Assembly (NCBI RefSeq): GCF_001922345.1
Contig: NZ_CP018811.1
Location: 3,472,001-3,536,000, forward strand
DNA length: 64,000 bases
Source of the DNA: Paraburkholderia sp. SOS3
GTDB taxonomy: Bacteria > Pseudomonadota > Gammaproteobacteria > Burkholderiales > Burkholderiaceae
Direction of reading: 5' to 3'
The notes under the pieces were generated by a model, which worked only from the letters and a program-made list of their open reading frames with translations, was not told where the DNA came from and ran no database searches. Shown piece by piece: positions 1-9,859 of this stretch (position 1 is its first letter; every line of letters starts with the position of its first letter). Made by a program: the position numbers and the translations under genes.

Positions 1-1359
1 TATGTCGCACGCACGCCCGACGACACGCTCGTCGCGCATCTGAAGAGCCGCGGCTGGTCTGTGCTGACCGCGCGCTCCGCGCATGAGACCGGCCGGCTGC
101 TGAAGCCGGACGCCGCCTGCGCGGGCATCGTCGATATGGCGAGCTTCGCGCTACGCGACCTCGCGTCGCTCGAAGCGAGCCTGCGCCAGCAGCAGGTCGG
201 CTGGATCGCGCTCGCGAACACGGAGCGGCTCGCGGACGCGGAGGTGCGGCGCCTGATCCGCCACTACTGTTTCGATTACGTGAAGATGCCGGTGGCGCAC
301 GCAACGATCGATTATCTGGTCGGCCACGCGTTCGGCATGGTCACGCTATACGATGCCGACGTGCCCGCCGATGTCGCGCACGAGGATGACGAGATGGTCG
401 GCACCTGCGATGCGATGCAGGCGTTGTTCCGCACGATCCGCAAGGTGGCGAACACCGACGCACCGGTGTTCATCTCCGGCGAATCGGGCACTGGCAAGGA
501 ACTGACCGCGGTCGCGATTCACGAGCGTTCGCCGCGCCGCAATGCGCCGTTCGTCGCCATCAACTGCGGCGCGATTCCGCATCACCTGTTGCAGTCCGAA
601 CTGTTCGGCTACGAACGCGGCGCCTTTACCGGCGCGAATCAGCGCAAGATCGGGCGCGTCGAAGCGGCCAGCGGCGGCACGCTGTTCCTCGACGAAATCG
701 GCGACCTGCCGATGGAAAGCCAAGCGAGCCTGTTGCGCTTCCTGCAGGAAGGCAAGATCGAGCGCCTCGGCGGGCATGAATCGATTGCCGTCGATGTGCG
801 CATTATTTCGGCGACGCACGTCGACCTCGAAGACGCGATGCGCGAAGGACGCTTCCGCGCGGACCTGTTTCACCGTCTGTGCGTGCTGCGCGTCGACGAA
901 CCGCCGCTGCGCACACGCGGCAAGGACATCGAAATTCTCGCGCATCACATCCTGCACAAGTTCAAATGCGACAGCGCGCGCAAGATTCGCGGCTTCACGC
1001 CGTCGGCGATCGAAGCGATGTACAACTACAACTGGCCGGGCAATGTGCGCGAACTGATCAACCGCGTGCGGCGCGCGATCGTGATGGCGGAGACCAAGCT
1101 GATTTCGGCCGACGATCTCGATCTCGCGAACTACAGCGCGCAGCAGACGATCTCGCTCGCGCAGGCCCGTGAAGCGGCGGAAAAGCGTGCGATCGAGGCT
1201 GCGCTGCTAAGGCATCGGCATCGCTTGAACGAGGCGGCCGCGGATCTCGGCATTTCGCGCGTCACGTTGTATCGGCTCATGGGTTCGCATGGTTTGCGCG
1301 ATTCCACGAACGGCGACGACAAGGGTATGTTTCCGGGGGAAAGCGACGTGCGAGAGTGA
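1..1359 (+). CDS. Sigma-54-dependent transcriptional activator (5' end outside window)
   Basis: The frame is open from the first base, so the N-terminus is missing; 452 residues are visible. Counting from base 1, residues 1-130 resemble a degenerate receiver-like domain of the VpsR kind. An AAA+ sigma-54 activation domain follows, with Walker A GESGTGKE (about 160-167), the sigma-54 loop GAFTGA (about 207-212) and Walker B in LFLDEIGDLP. A Fis-type helix-turn-helix lies near 409-427 (LGISRVTLYRLM). The protein should activate RNA polymerase-sigma-54 by ATP hydrolysis. The VpsR-type domain and any c-di-GMP response are inference, and the target genes are unknown. Confidence 0.9.
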   Translation, partial: YVARTPDDTLVAHLKSRGWSVLTARSAHETGRLLKPDAACAGIVDMASFALRDLASLEASLRQQQVGWIALANTERLADAEVRRLIRHYCFDYVKMPVAHATIDYLVGHAFGMVTLYDADVPADVAHEDDEMVGTCDAMQALFRTIRKVANTDAPVFISGESGTGKELTAVAIHERSPRRNAPFVAINCGAIPHHLLQSELFGYERGAFTGANQRKIGRVEAASGGTLFLDEIGDLPMESQASLLRFLQEGKIERLGGHESIAVDVRIISATHVDLEDAMREGRFRADLFHRLCVLRVDEPPLRTRGKDIEILAHHILHKFKCDSARKIRGFTPSAIEAMYNYNWPGNVRELINRVRRAIVMAETKLISADDLDLANYSAQQTISLAQAREAAEKRAIEAALLRHRHRLNEAAADLGISRVTLYRLMGSHGLRDSTNGDDKGMFPGESDVRE

Positions 1360-1422
1360 GCGCGTTTTCTTGCCTCGCCGCGCGAACAGCGGAACCGGCG
1401 AGGCGCGTGCGCGCGCGTCGGG

Positions 1423-1428
1423 TAGAAT
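1423..1428 (+). promoter_or_regulatory. Candidate -10 box for folA
   Basis: TAGAAT matches the sigma-70 -10 consensus at five of six positions and lies 30 bases before the folA ATG. No convincing -35 box is seen at normal spacing. Confidence 0.35.
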
Positions 1429-1458
1429 CGCTGCGAACCGATTTTCTCGCCTCTTCCC

Positions 1459-1962
1459 ATGACGACGCTGACCCTGATCGTCGCTCGCGCCCGCAACGGC
1501 GTGATCGGCCGCGATAACCAGTTGCCCTGGCGGCTTCCCGAAGACCTCGCTTTCTTCAAGCGCACGACGATGGGCGCGCCGATCGTCATGGGCCGCAAGA
1601 CGCACGAATCGATCGGCCGCGTGTTGCCGGGCCGCCGCAATATCGTCGTGTCGCGCGATGCGGCGCGTCGCTACGACGGCTGCGATACGGTAACGAGCCT
1701 CGCGGCCGCGCTCGAACTCGCCGCGCAGGATCAGGCACCCGAAGCATTTCTGATCGGCGGCGCGCAGCTTTATGAAGACGGCTTGCGCGAGGCGCACCGA
1801 CTGATCGTCACGGAAATCGCCGCAGACTTCGAAGGCGATACGACCTTCCCGGCGCCCGACCCGCGCGAATGGGAAGAAGTGTCGCGCGAAGCGCACCACG
1901 CGAATCCGCCGAACGCGTTCGACTACGCGTTCGTCACTTATCGCCGCAAAAACCAGCGCTAG
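1459..1962 (+). CDS. folA: Dihydrofolate reductase
   Basis: The product reduces dihydrofolate to tetrahydrofolate with NADPH in the cytoplasm, supplying one-carbon carriers for thymidylate and purine synthesis. At 167 residues it has normal family length. Visible hallmarks are the N-terminal [19 protein letters not shown] with the following Glu-Asp (LPEDLAFFK), the [11 protein letters not shown] cofactor segment and [10 protein letters not shown]. It is a single gene on the plus strand, convergent with pmbA. The trimethoprim-sensitive class is assumed because this is the chromosomal gene in its usual family form. Confidence 0.97.
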   Translation: MTTLTLIVARARNGVIGRDNQLPWRLPEDLAFFKRTTMGAPIVMGRKTHESIGRVLPGRRNIVVSRDAARRYDGCDTVTSLAAALELAAQDQAPEAFLIGGAQLYEDGLREAHRLIVTEIAADFEGDTTFPAPDPREWEEVSREAHHANPPNAFDYAFVTYRRKNQR

Positions 1963-1970
1963 AAATGGAA

Positions 1971-2006
1971 ATCGCCACGCAGCGCAGGCGTGCGCAGCGT
2001 GGCGAT
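1971..2006. terminator. Long hairpin between convergent folA and pmbA
   Basis: A perfect 10-bp inverted repeat (atcgccacgc / gcgtggcgat) encloses a second inner pair (gcgca / tgcgc). It follows the folA stop by 8 bases. There is no T-tract on either side, so terminator function is uncertain. Confidence 0.5.
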
Positions 2007-2080
2007 GGTCTTCGGCGGCGGACTTGCGATGGCGCTTTAGCGGCTGGCCCGCCGGTCCGGCGGCTGGCCGCCGCGACGTC

Positions 2081-3457
2081 TCACTGCCCCGCGACCGTCA
2101 TCCGCTCGATCAGCACCGAGCCCGTTTGCTTCGTACCGCGCACGATCGTATCGGCGCCGATTGCGACGATATGGCGGAACATCTCCTGCAGCGTGCTCGC
2201 CACCGTGATCTCTTCGACCGGATACTGGATCTTGCCGTTCTCGACCCAAAAGCCCGACGCACCGCGCGAATAATCGCCGGTCACGTAATTGACGCCCTGC
2301 CCCATCAGTTCGGTCAACAGCAAACCCGTGCCGAGCTTCTTCAGCATCGCTTCGAAATCGTCGTCGGGCTGCGTGAGCGAACTTTTCAGCGAGATGTTGT
2401 GCGAGCCGCCCGCATTGCCGGTGGTCGGCATGCCGAGCTTGCGCGCCGAATAGGTAGACAGGAAATAGCCTTCGACCACGCCATCCTTCACGACCGAGCG
2501 CTGCCGCGTGCGCACGCCCTCTTCGTCGAACGGCGCGCTGCCCATCGCACGCGGCACATGCGGGTCTTCGACGATCTGCACATGCGGCGCGAACACCGGC
2601 TGGCCGAGGCTGTCGACGAGAAATGTCGTCTTGCGATAGAGCGCGCCGCCGCTCGTCGCCTGCACGAAGGCGCCGAGCAGCCCGGCCGCGAGCGGCGCTT
2701 CGAACAGCACCGGCACCTTGCGCGTATCGAGGCCGCGCGCGCCGATGCGCGCGAGCGCGCGTTCGGCCGCATAACGGCCGACCGCCTCCGGGTCTGCGAG
2801 TTCGGTGGCGCTGCGCCTGGACGTATACCAGTCGTCGCGCTGCATGTTGCGGCCGCTGCCCGCGATCGGCGCGCACGCGACGTAGTGCCGCGAGTACGGA
2901 TAGCCAGCGAGAAAGCCGCGAGACGTGCCGAGCACGAACTGCGAATGCTGCGCCGAGACGCTCGCGCCTTCGGAATTGCGGATCTGCGCGTCGGTGGCAA
3001 ACGCGGCATCTTCGGCACGGCGTGCGATCTCGACCGCTTCGTCGGCGGACAGATTCCACGGGTGATAGAGATCGAGATCCTGCGGCGCCTTTTCGAGCAG
3101 TTCGTCTTCAGCGAGACCTGCGCAGTCGTCCTCGGCCGTGAAGCGCGCGATGTTGTACGCGGCGGTCACCGTGTCTTTCAGCGCTTCGGGCGAAAAATCG
3201 GAGGTGCTCGCATTGCCGCGCTTGTTGCCGATAAACACCGTCACGCCGACCATCTTGTCGCGGTTGTGCTCGATCGTTTCGACCTCGCCGCGCCGCACCG
3301 AGACGGACAGGCCGTCGCCTTCGGAAATTTCGGTCGCCGCATCGCTTGCGCCGAGCGACTTCGCGTGGCGAAGAATGTCCGATGCGATCTGCTTGAGCTC
3401 GTCCTGCGTATGCGGGAAAAAACGCTGCCGGGCTTCGGTTTCGATATCTGCTGCCAT
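2081..3457 (-). CDS. pmbA: PmbA/TldE metalloprotease-family subunit
   Basis: PmbA (TldE) pairs with TldD to form the cytoplasmic protease that matures peptides such as microcins and degrades unfolded peptides. In the pair TldD supplies the metal site and PmbA is the non-catalytic partner; tldD is not in this window. The product is 458 residues, normal for the family, and ends with the typical glycine-rich segment NYVTGDYSRGASGFWVENG. The ATG at 3457 (MAADIE) was chosen over an upstream in-frame start because the extra 41 residues look non-coding and a GAGGA lies upstream. Divergent pmbA-darP is a conserved arrangement. Confidence 0.95.
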   Translation of the reverse strand: MAADIETEARQRFFPHTQDELKQIASDILRHAKSLGASDAATEISEGDGLSVSVRRGEVETIEHNRDKMVGVTVFIGNKRGNASTSDFSPEALKDTVTAAYNIARFTAEDDCAGLAEDELLEKAPQDLDLYHPWNLSADEAVEIARRAEDAAFATDAQIRNSEGASVSAQHSQFVLGTSRGFLAGYPYSRHYVACAPIAGSGRNMQRDDWYTSRRSATELADPEAVGRYAAERALARIGARGLDTRKVPVLFEAPLAAGLLGAFVQATSGGALYRKTTFLVDSLGQPVFAPHVQIVEDPHVPRAMGSAPFDEEGVRTRQRSVVKDGVVEGYFLSTYSARKLGMPTTGNAGGSHNISLKSSLTQPDDDFEAMLKKLGTGLLLTELMGQGVNYVTGDYSRGASGFWVENGKIQYPVEEITVASTLQEMFRHIVAIGADTIVRGTKQTGSVLIERMTVAGQ

Positions 3458-3554
3458 TGTGATTGCCGTCCTCGATTGGCGTACCGCGCTCGCGCCGGGC
3501 AGGACCCGGGTGGCGGTGACGCGCTGGGTTGCGCATGATGTCGCGTGCGTGCGC

Positions 3555-3592
3555 GTGCCTGACGCATGTGCCTGACGCATGTGCTTGACGCT
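3555..3592. repeat. Tandem repeat, 13-bp unit
   Basis: The unit gtgcctgacgcat occurs twice perfectly (3555-3567, 3568-3580), followed by a third partial copy with one change. It is intergenic. Confidence 0.9.
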
Positions 3593-3806
3593 ATTGGCAG
3601 CGGTATTACCGGCGCTATTGCCGGCCGTGTCGCCAGCGCAGTTGCCAGGTCCAGCGGTTGCCAGGATTGACGCTTGCCGTGTTACGGGTACATGTCAGCG
3701 CGCATCACGCGATCATAACAAGGTCCGCGCGGACTCACCTGGGCTTTGCAGCGGGTTCGTCGCATGCGCCCGCGGTTTCCATGCAGATGCCCTGAAACGC
3801 GCACGT

Positions 3807-3812
3807 TACAAT
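3807..3812 (+). promoter_or_regulatory. Candidate -10 box directly before darP
   Basis: TACAAT (five of six) ends 7 bases before the darP ATG, which would put the transcript start at or next to the start codon. No Shine-Dalgarno is seen and the -35 region is weak. Confidence 0.35.
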
Positions 3813-3819
3813 ATCGGGC

Positions 3820-4440
3820 ATGACACGCAAAACCCGTATTCAACCTATGTCGGGCGCGGACGCCGCCGATGACGACCACGGCTACGACCGCCCGAGCAAA
3901 TCGCAACTGAAGCGCGAGATGCATGCGCTGCAGACACTCGGCGCCGCGCTCGTCGAACTGCCGAAAGACGCGCTCAAGCGCATGCCGATGCCAGAAGCGC
4001 TCGACGAAGCGGTCCGCGAGGCGCGCCGCATCACCGACCACGAAGGCAAGCGCCGCCAGCTTCAATACGTCGGACGAGTGATGCGCTCGCTCGCCGACGA
4101 AGAAACGGCTGCTTTGCGCAGTGCGCTCGATACTTACAACGGCGCGAATCGCGCCGAAACCGCGAAGCTGCACTGGATCGAACGCACGCGCGAGGCGCTG
4201 CTCGCCAACGATGCCGCGCTGACCGAGTTCATCCGCCAATACCCGTCGGCGGATCCGCAGGAAGGCCGCACGCTGATCCGCAACGCGCGCAAGGAAGCGC
4301 AGCTCGGCAAGCCGCCGCGCTACTTCCGCGAACTGTTCCAGTGGATCAAGCTGGCCGGCGGCGTGCAGATGGGCGGCAGTTCAGATACCGATAACGATTC
4401 CGACGTCGAGGAAGACGACGATGACGACTCACGCAGTTAA
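3820..4440 (+). CDS. darP: Ribosome biogenesis factor DarP (YjgA, DUF615)
   Basis: DarP (YjgA) associates with late 50S precursors and aids large-subunit assembly. The 206-residue product carries the family signature [18 protein letters not shown] near residues 27-44 and the central charged helices. The C-terminus is extended by a very acidic tail rich in Asp, Glu and Ser. Its last 20 bases overlap the start of mog in another frame. The ATG has no recognisable ribosome binding site but is the only good start for this N-terminus. Family assignment is firm; function comes from the Escherichia coli homologue. Confidence 0.93.
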   Translation: MTRKTRIQPMSGADAADDDHGYDRPSKSQLKREMHALQTLGAALVELPKDALKRMPMPEALDEAVREARRITDHEGKRRQLQYVGRVMRSLADEETAALRSALDTYNGANRAETAKLHWIERTREALLANDAALTEFIRQYPSADPQEGRTLIRNARKEAQLGKPPRYFRELFQWIKLAGGVQMGGSSDTDNDSDVEEDDDDDSRS

Positions 4441-5101
4441 CCCCGCGGCTGACCCCGCAGTTGACCCTGCAACTCAGCCCGCGCCTGGCCCCACCCGCAG
4501 CCACCCCGACGAGCTGATCGTCGGCCTCGTTTCGATCAGCGACCGCGCAAGCACCGGCGTCTATGAAGACAAAGGCATCCCGTCGCTCGAGGAATGGCTC
4601 GGCGGCGCCCTGAGCTCGCCGTGGCGCAGCATCACGCGCCTGATCCAGGACGATGCGCCGACCATCACGTCGACCTTGATCGAACTCGTCGACGAAGCCG
4701 GCTGCGACCTCGTGCTGACGACCGGCGGCACGGGCCCGTCGCGGCGCGACGTGACGCCCGAGGCGACGCTCGCGGCGGGAACGAAGGAAATGCCGGGGTT
4801 CGGCGAACAGATGCGTCAGATCAGCCTGAACTTCGTGCCGACCGCGATCCTGTCGCGACAGGTCGCGGTGATCCGCGAAACGCCCGCGCGCGCGGCGCTG
4901 ATCGTGAACCTGCCGGGGCAGCCGAAGTCGATTCGGGAGACGCTCGAGGGTTTGCGCGACGCCGATGGAAAGGTGAAAGTGCCGGGCATCTTTGCCGCGG
5001 TGCCCTATTGCATCGACCTGATCGGCGGCCCGTACATCGAGACGAATGCGGCCGTGGTCGCGGCGTTCCGGCCGAAGAATGCGGTGCGCGCGCCGCGCTG
5101 A
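4421..5101 (+). CDS. mog: Molybdopterin adenylyltransferase
   Basis: Mog adenylylates molybdopterin before molybdate insertion, a step needed for molybdoenzymes such as the formate dehydrogenase at 52-57 kb. The 226-residue product has the MogA core from about residue 27, with [11 protein letters not shown] and the substrate loop [15 protein letters not shown]. The first 26 residues are a low-complexity Ala/Pro/Asp stretch encoded by 12-bp repeats (4442-4489). A later start would remove this tail, but no clear ribosome binding site decides. The gene overlaps darP by 20 bases, suggesting translational coupling. Confidence 0.94.
   Translation: MTTHAVNPAADPAVDPATQPAPGPTRSHPDELIVGLVSISDRASTGVYEDKGIPSLEEWLGGALSSPWRSITRLIQDDAPTITSTLIELVDEAGCDLVLTTGGTGPSRRDVTPEATLAAGTKEMPGFGEQMRQISLNFVPTAILSRQVAVIRETPARAALIVNLPGQPKSIRETLEGLRDADGKVKVPGIFAAVPYCIDLIGGPYIETNAAVVAAFRPKNAVRAPR
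4442..4489 (+). repeat. Degenerate 12-bp tandem repeat in the mog 5' end
   Basis: Four 12-base units begin ccc or cct (4442, 4454, 4466, 4478) and encode a four-residue periodic [16 protein letters not shown] stretch. Confidence 0.8.
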
Positions 5102-5203
5102 AGGTAACGCGCAGGTGAAGGCGCCTGCTGCTCGTCGCAGCGCGCCTTTCACGCAGGCGGGCAGCGTTGCGGTTGCTTCAGGTCACTACGCGGCGTGCTT
5201 CGC

Positions 5204-5227
5204 GGCTCGCTTCCAGGCTCGCTTCCA
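5204..5227. repeat. Perfect 12-bp tandem duplication between mog and orn
   Basis: ggctcgcttcca occurs twice in direct succession, with decayed copies on both sides. It lies just outside the orn stop codon. Confidence 0.85.
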
Positions 5228-5240
5228 GGCCACTTCCGGC

Positions 5241-5864
5241 TCATTTCGCCGGTGCGTCCGTCATCGGCATACTGGCTTCCGGAATCAGGAAATGCTGGCG
5301 GTAGTAGCGCAATTCGTCGATCGATTCGTGGATATCGGCGAGCGCAGTATGCATCGCGCGCTTCTGAAACCCTTTGTAGATCGCGGGCTGCCAGCGCCGG
5401 CACAGTTCTTTCAGCGTGCTGACGTCGAGGTTCCGGTAATGGAAGAACGCTTCGAGTTCCGGCATCCAGCGCGCCATGAAGCGGCGGTCCTGGCAAATCG
5501 AGTTGCCGCACATCGGCGATTTGCCGGGCGGCACATATTCGCCGAGAAACGCGCGAATCTGCGCGGTGGCGGCGGCTTCGTCGACAGTGGATGCGCGCAC
5601 GCGGTCGATCAGGCCCGAACGACCGTGCGTATTGCGATTCCACTCGTCCATCTTGCCGAGCGTTTCGTCGCTTTGATGGATGGCGAGCACTGGGCCTTCG
5701 ACCACCTTGTCGAGCTGCGAATTCGTGACGACGACGGCGATTTCGATAATGCGGTCGTTGTCCGGATCGAGCCCGGTCATTTCCATGTCGAGCCAGATGA
5801 GGTTCATTTCGCTGCGCGCAAGCGATGCCAGCGGTGCGGCGGTGGAATTGAGGATGTCGGTCAT
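5241..5864 (-). CDS. orn: Oligoribonuclease
   Basis: Orn is a 3'-to-5' exonuclease that clears 2-5 nucleotide RNAs, including the pGpG made by c-di-GMP breakdown; it is often essential. The 207-residue product has the DEDDh fold, with the first acidic motif in [12 protein letters not shown] and the last in the [14 protein letters not shown] segment. A roughly 19-residue N-terminal extension precedes the usual MNLIWLDME start. The second ATG (M20) may be the native start, since most homologues begin there. Confidence 0.96.
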   Translation of the reverse strand: MTDILNSTAAPLASLARSEMNLIWLDMEMTGLDPDNDRIIEIAVVVTNSQLDKVVEGPVLAIHQSDETLGKMDEWNRNTHGRSGLIDRVRASTVDEAAATAQIRAFLGEYVPPGKSPMCGNSICQDRRFMARWMPELEAFFHYRNLDVSTLKELCRRWQPAIYKGFQKRAMHTALADIHESIDELRYYRQHFLIPEASMPMTDAPAK

Positions 5865-5915
5865 CGGAGATCGGCTCAGGTGAGAATCCGGCGGGGTAGT
5901 GTGGGGTGGCCTTTC

Positions 5916-5946
5916 GGGTTGGTACCTGGGTTGGTACCTGGGTCGG
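5916..5946. repeat. 12-bp tandem repeat upstream of orn and the M48 protease
   Basis: gggttggtacct occurs twice perfectly (5916-5927, 5928-5939), followed by a decayed third copy. It lies in the divergent intergenic region. Confidence 0.85.
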
Positions 5947-6015
5947 CCCTCGAGCGGGCCGTTCCGGTTGCCCTATACGGCCTACGTGGAAGGCGCCCGC
6001 CGGCACGAACAACCC

Positions 6016-6021
6016 TATAAT
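6016..6021 (+). promoter_or_regulatory. Consensus -10 box before the M48 protease gene
   Basis: A perfect TATAAT lies 27 bases before the ATG at 6049. No good -35 box is present at 16-18 bases. Confidence 0.5.
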
Positions 6022-6048
6022 TGTCGCATAGTTACCACGGACTTCCGG

Positions 6049-7308
6049 ATGCCCATTGTGTACTTCTCCATTCTGTTCGTGATCGCCGTTCTGGCGATGG
6101 TCGTGACGAAGCTGTGGCTTGCGTCGCGCCAGATCCGCTTCGTCGCCGCGCATCGCGCCGATGTGCCGCCGCAGTTCGCCGCGAAGATTCCCCTCACCGC
6201 GCATCAGCGCGCCGCCGACTACACGGTCGAACGTACGCGGCTCACGATGGCGGAGATCGTCGTCAGCGCGGCCGTGCTGATCGGCCTCACGCTGTTGGGC
6301 GGCGTAGAGGCGCTCGATTTCGGCATTTCCGGCTGGCTCGGGCGCGGCTTTATCGGCCAGATTGTGCTCGTCGCGGCGGTCGTCGCGATCACCGGCATCA
6401 TCGACCTGCCGTTCGATTACTACCGGCAGTTCAGCGTCGAGGAACGCTTCGGCTTCAACCGGATGACGAAGCGCATCTTCTTCGCCGATCGCGTCAAGGG
6501 CGTGCTGCTCGGCGCCGCGTTCGGCCTGCCGCTGCTGTTCGTCGTGCTGTGGCTGATGGACCAGGCAGGCAGCCTCTGGTGGCTGTGGACGTGGATCGTC
6601 TGGGTCGCGTTCCAGATGCTTGTGCTCGTGCTGTATCCGACGCTGATCGCGCCGATCTTCAACAAGTTCGAACCGCTGAAGGACGAAGCGCTGAAAAGCC
6701 GCATCGAAGCGCTGATGAAGCGTTGCGGCTTCGCCGCCAAGGGCCTCTTCGTGATGGACGGCAGCCGCCGCTCGGCGCATGGCAACGCGTACTTCACGGG
6801 GTTTGGCGCCGCCAAGCGCATCGTGTTCTTCGATACGCTGCTCGCGCGCCTCTCGGGCAGCGAAATCGAAGCGGTGCTCGCGCATGAACTCGGGCATTTC
6901 AAGCGCCGCCATGTGATCAAGCGAATGGTCGTCACGTTCGCCCTGAGCCTTGCAATGCTCGCGCTGCTCGGCTGGCTGTCGCAGCGCGTCTGGTTCTATG
7001 AAGGGCTCGGCGTGCGGCCGTCGCTGTCAGGCAGCAACGATGGGCTCGCCCTCGTGCTGTTCTTTCTCGCGGTGCCCGTGTTCCTGTTCTTCGTTACACC
7101 GCTTGGCAGCCTCAGTTCGCGCAAGCACGAGTTCGAAGCCGATGCGTTCGCAGCCTCGCAGACCGATGCGAAGGACCTCGTCAGCGCGCTCGTGAAGCTG
7201 TATGAGGACAACGCGTCGACGCTCACGCCCGATCCGCTTTACACCGCGTTCTATTACTCGCATCCGCCCGCGTCGCAGCGCATCGACCGGCTGCTGCAGC
7301 ACGCATGA
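6049..7308 (+). CDS. M48-family membrane zinc metallopeptidase (Ste24/CAAX-protease type)
   Basis: The 419-residue integral membrane protein has several hydrophobic segments in its N-terminal half. The zinc motif HELGH (in [15 protein letters not shown]) is followed by the distal glutamate motif [10 protein letters not shown] near residue 365. Ste24-type proteases cleave membrane or misfolded proteins; bacterial substrates are mostly unknown. The ATG at 6049 was chosen because the 50 residues before it are repeat-derived and non-hydrophobic. It starts the operon with rsgA, overlapping it by 4 bases. HtpX proper is shorter, so the htpX symbol is not used. Confidence 0.93.
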   Translation: MPIVYFSILFVIAVLAMVVTKLWLASRQIRFVAAHRADVPPQFAAKIPLTAHQRAADYTVERTRLTMAEIVVSAAVLIGLTLLGGVEALDFGISGWLGRGFIGQIVLVAAVVAITGIIDLPFDYYRQFSVEERFGFNRMTKRIFFADRVKGVLLGAAFGLPLLFVVLWLMDQAGSLWWLWTWIVWVAFQMLVLVLYPTLIAPIFNKFEPLKDEALKSRIEALMKRCGFAAKGLFVMDGSRRSAHGNAYFTGFGAAKRIVFFDTLLARLSGSEIEAVLAHELGHFKRRHVIKRMVVTFALSLAMLALLGWLSQRVWFYEGLGVRPSLSGSNDGLALVLFFLAVPVFLFFVTPLGSLSSRKHEFEADAFAASQTDAKDLVSALVKLYEDNASTLTPDPLYTAFYYSHPPASQRIDRLLQHA

Positions 7309-8300
7309 GCGGCCGTCCGGCCAGACGCGGCGCCAAAGGCTCCCTGGATACGCGAGGTGCGGCAGACGCGTGGCCCGCAGGCCGCGCGAGCGGACTCGTG
7401 ATCGCCGCCCATGGGCGTCATTACATCGTCGCGCCGTCGGGCGGCGGTGCGATGCTCCAGTGCTTTCCGCGCGGCAAGCGCAGCGAGGTGGCGGTCGGCG
7501 ATCATGTCGTGTATGAGATGACGTCCGCGGACCAGGGCGTGATCGTCGAAATCGGCGAGCGTCGCAATCTGCTGTACCGCTCCGATCAATACAAGTCGAA
7601 GCTCTTTGCCGCGAACCTCGATCAGTTGCTGATCGTGCTCGCGACCGAGCCGCATTTCAGCGAAGACCTGCTCGGCCGGGCGCTCGTCGCAGCCGAAGCG
7701 AACGAACTGAAGCCGCTCATCGTGTTGAACAAAACCGATGTCGAGGGCGCACTGCCGCTTGCGCGTCAACGTCTCGCGCTGTATCGAACGCTCGGCTATA
7801 CGGTGCTCGAAATGTCGATCAGAACGCTGCCGGACGCCGCGCGTGCCACGTTGATCGAGCATCTGCACGGCCATGCGACGCTGTTGCTGGGGCAGTCGGG
7901 GATGGGCAAATCGACGCTCGTGAACCTGATCGTGCCCGATGCCGAAGCCGCGACGCGCGAGATTTCGACTGCGCTCAATAGCGGCCGGCATACGACGACA
8001 TTCACGCGCCTGTACCCTCTCGCCGATTCCGCTCAGGAGCACGATCACGGCGGCGCCGGCGCGCTGATCGACTCGCCCGGCTTCCAGGAATTCGGCCTCC
8101 ATCATCTGACCGAAGGCAAGCTTGAACGCGCGTTTCCCGAATTCCGGCCTCTGCTCGCGAATTGCCGGTTCTACAACTGCCATCATCTGCACGAACCGGG
8201 CTGCGCGATTCTCGAGGCAGTCGCCGACGGCCGCATTGCGCGCGAGCGTCACGCGCTTTATGCGCAGCTCGTGCACGAGGCAAGCCAGGTGGTGCGCTGA
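7305..8300 (+). CDS. rsgA: Ribosome small subunit-dependent GTPase A
   Basis: RsgA is a circularly permuted GTPase that checks and releases maturation factors from the 30S subunit. The 331-residue product shows the permuted motif order: G4 LNKTD, then G1 GQSGMGKST, then G3 DSPG ([12 protein letters not shown]). A C-terminal zinc site follows in the [12 protein letters not shown] segment. An N-terminal OB fold is expected. The start codon overlaps the stop of the M48 gene (ATGA), indicating translational coupling. Confidence 0.97.
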   Translation: MSGRPARRGAKGSLDTRGAADAWPAGRASGLVIAAHGRHYIVAPSGGGAMLQCFPRGKRSEVAVGDHVVYEMTSADQGVIVEIGERRNLLYRSDQYKSKLFAANLDQLLIVLATEPHFSEDLLGRALVAAEANELKPLIVLNKTDVEGALPLARQRLALYRTLGYTVLEMSIRTLPDAARATLIEHLHGHATLLLGQSGMGKSTLVNLIVPDAEAATREISTALNSGRHTTTFTRLYPLADSAQEHDHGGAGALIDSPGFQEFGLHHLTEGKLERAFPEFRPLLANCRFYNCHHLHEPGCAILEAVADGRIARERHALYAQLVHEASQVVR

Positions 8301-8303
8301 TCG

Positions 8304-8627
8304 ATGATCAAGCTGCTGCGCGCGCCGAACCTGCTGATTGGCCAGCACTGGGTCAATCTGCTTGCCACTGCGGGAATCGCATGTGAGCTGCATAACCGCT
8401 ATCTGAACGGCGCGTTAGGCGATATTCCGGCCGAGCAGTGCGCGCCCGAGTTGTGGCTCGTCGACGAACGCGACGAAGCGCTGGCGCGACGGTTGATCGA
8501 TGCGGCTGCGCGCGGACCGGCGGCCGGCACGCCAGGGTGGCGCTGCAGTCACTGCGGTGAAACGCTCGAAGCGCAGTTCACGGTGTGCTGGCAGTGCGGG
8601 ACGCCGCGTAATCCGCTGGACGAGTGA
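8304..8627 (+). CDS. DUF2007-type putative signal-transducing protein with zinc ribbon
   Basis: The 107-residue soluble protein begins with a DUF2007-like domain (about residues 1-65: MIKLLRAPNLLIGQHWVNLL, then APELWLVDERD). It ends with a small zinc ribbon with two cysteine pairs, CSHC and CWQC (about residues 80-97). It starts 3 bases after rsgA, so it is the third gene of that operon. No biochemical role is established for the family. Confidence 0.85.
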   Translation: MIKLLRAPNLLIGQHWVNLLATAGIACELHNRYLNGALGDIPAEQCAPELWLVDERDEALARRLIDAAARGPAAGTPGWRCSHCGETLEAQFTVCWQCGTPRNPLDE

Positions 8628-8740
8628 TGACCGGCCGCGGCGGTAGCGATGCCGTGGCCGCTATAGCGCAAGGCCGCTTGAGCCGCTTGAGCCGCCGTCG
8701 AGGATGCGCCGGCCGCGGCGTCGAGTGTCCGGGCTCGAGC

Positions 8741-9679
8741 TCACGACAACCACACTGCGATCGTCAGCATCAGCAGCAGGATCATCCACAGGATCACGGC
8801 GCGCCATACGAGGCCCACGGCCGATTGCAGCGTGCGCGGCGTGCAGTCGTCGCCGACCGACATCGGTCCGCCCTCGCCGGTTGCGAGCGCATCGACGCTC
8901 GAGATTTCCGCGAGCGGCCCCGACAGACGCGCGCCGAGCGCACCGCTACCGGCCGCGAGCAGCACGCCGTCGTTCGGATCGGGCCATTGCCGCGCATGAT
9001 TGCGCCACGCGTAGATTGCATCCTCGAAATTACCGACAATCGCAAAGCCCAGCGACGTCAAGCGTGCCGGTATCCAGTCGATCACGAAGAACGCGCGCTG
9101 CGCGAACGTCGAGAACGCGGTCGTACGCTCCTCGACCGGCTGCGACCACGCGCGCGCGAGATACTCGGCCACGCGATATAAGACGGCGCCAGCCGGACCG
9201 ATCGGCACGAGAAACCAGAAGAACACGCCGAATACATGCCGATGCGAAGCCACGACCGCGTGAATCAGCGTATGACGGACGATCTCGCTGACCGGCATAT
9301 CGACCGTGTCGATGCCGGTCCATTCGTTGAGAATCTCGCGCGCGCGCGGCACGTCGTCGTTATTGAGCGCGAGATGGATGTCGGTGAAATAGTGGCTGAA
9401 CTGCCGGAAACCGAGCGTGAAATAGACGATCACGACGTTCCACAAGAACGCCAGAACGAAGTGAATCTGGTAAAGCACGAAATAGACGAGGCCAACGGCA
9501 AGCGTCCACGGCAACACGACGACGAGCCACGCGAGCACGCCATGTCTTTCCTTGCCGGCATCGAAGCCATGCGCGGTCGATTCCGCATGGTATTGAAGCA
9601 GCGACGCGATCGGATTGCTCGGCGACAGTGCACGGACCTGTTCGAGAATCAGAGCGAGCAATACGGAAAAAAAAGTCAT
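8741..9679 (-). CDS. CobD/CbiB-family membrane protein
   Basis: The 312-residue protein begins with a hydrophobic segment (TFFSVLLALILEQ), has a clear pair of transmembrane helices near residues 50-90 and further ones to the C-terminal end (AVILWMILLLMLTIAVWLS). It resembles the CobD/CbiB family (adenosylcobinamide-phosphate synthase) and the related AmpE-like regulatory membrane proteins. No other cobalamin gene is nearby, so a true cobalamin role is doubtful. The ATG has no visible Shine-Dalgarno. Confidence 0.8.
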   Translation of the reverse strand: MTFFSVLLALILEQVRALSPSNPIASLLQYHAESTAHGFDAGKERHGVLAWLVVVLPWTLAVGLVYFVLYQIHFVLAFLWNVVIVYFTLGFRQFSHYFTDIHLALNNDDVPRAREILNEWTGIDTVDMPVSEIVRHTLIHAVVASHRHVFGVFFWFLVPIGPAGAVLYRVAEYLARAWSQPVEERTTAFSTFAQRAFFVIDWIPARLTSLGFAIVGNFEDAIYAWRNHARQWPDPNDGVLLAAGSGALGARLSGPLAEISSVDALATGEGGPMSVGDDCTPRTLQSAVGLVWRAVILWMILLLMLTIAVWLS

Positions 9680-9859
9680 GCGATGCGCCGTGCTATTCGA
9701 GTTATTGCGAGTTTTGCCGGGCTTTGCCGGGTTTTACATCCGACCTTTGCGTTCGATCCGTAAGATAGCACAGGGTCGAATAGGTACGATGGGGCTGCGA
9801 TTACAAAGCGACAACGTCGTGAACGCAACGCTTGCGCGCGCCTCTTGCCGTGCCAGCCA

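Larger units (their letters stand above)
3458..3819. other. Intergenic region between divergent pmbA and darP
   Basis: This 362-base stretch has no supported gene. It holds the 13-bp tandem repeat at 3555-3592, a degenerate repeat tail up to about 3670, and the candidate -10 box next to darP. Confidence 0.7.

Noticed and set aside
2024..3538. 504-codon open frame on the plus strand opposite pmbA
   Set aside because: Shadow of pmbA with no recognisable domain.
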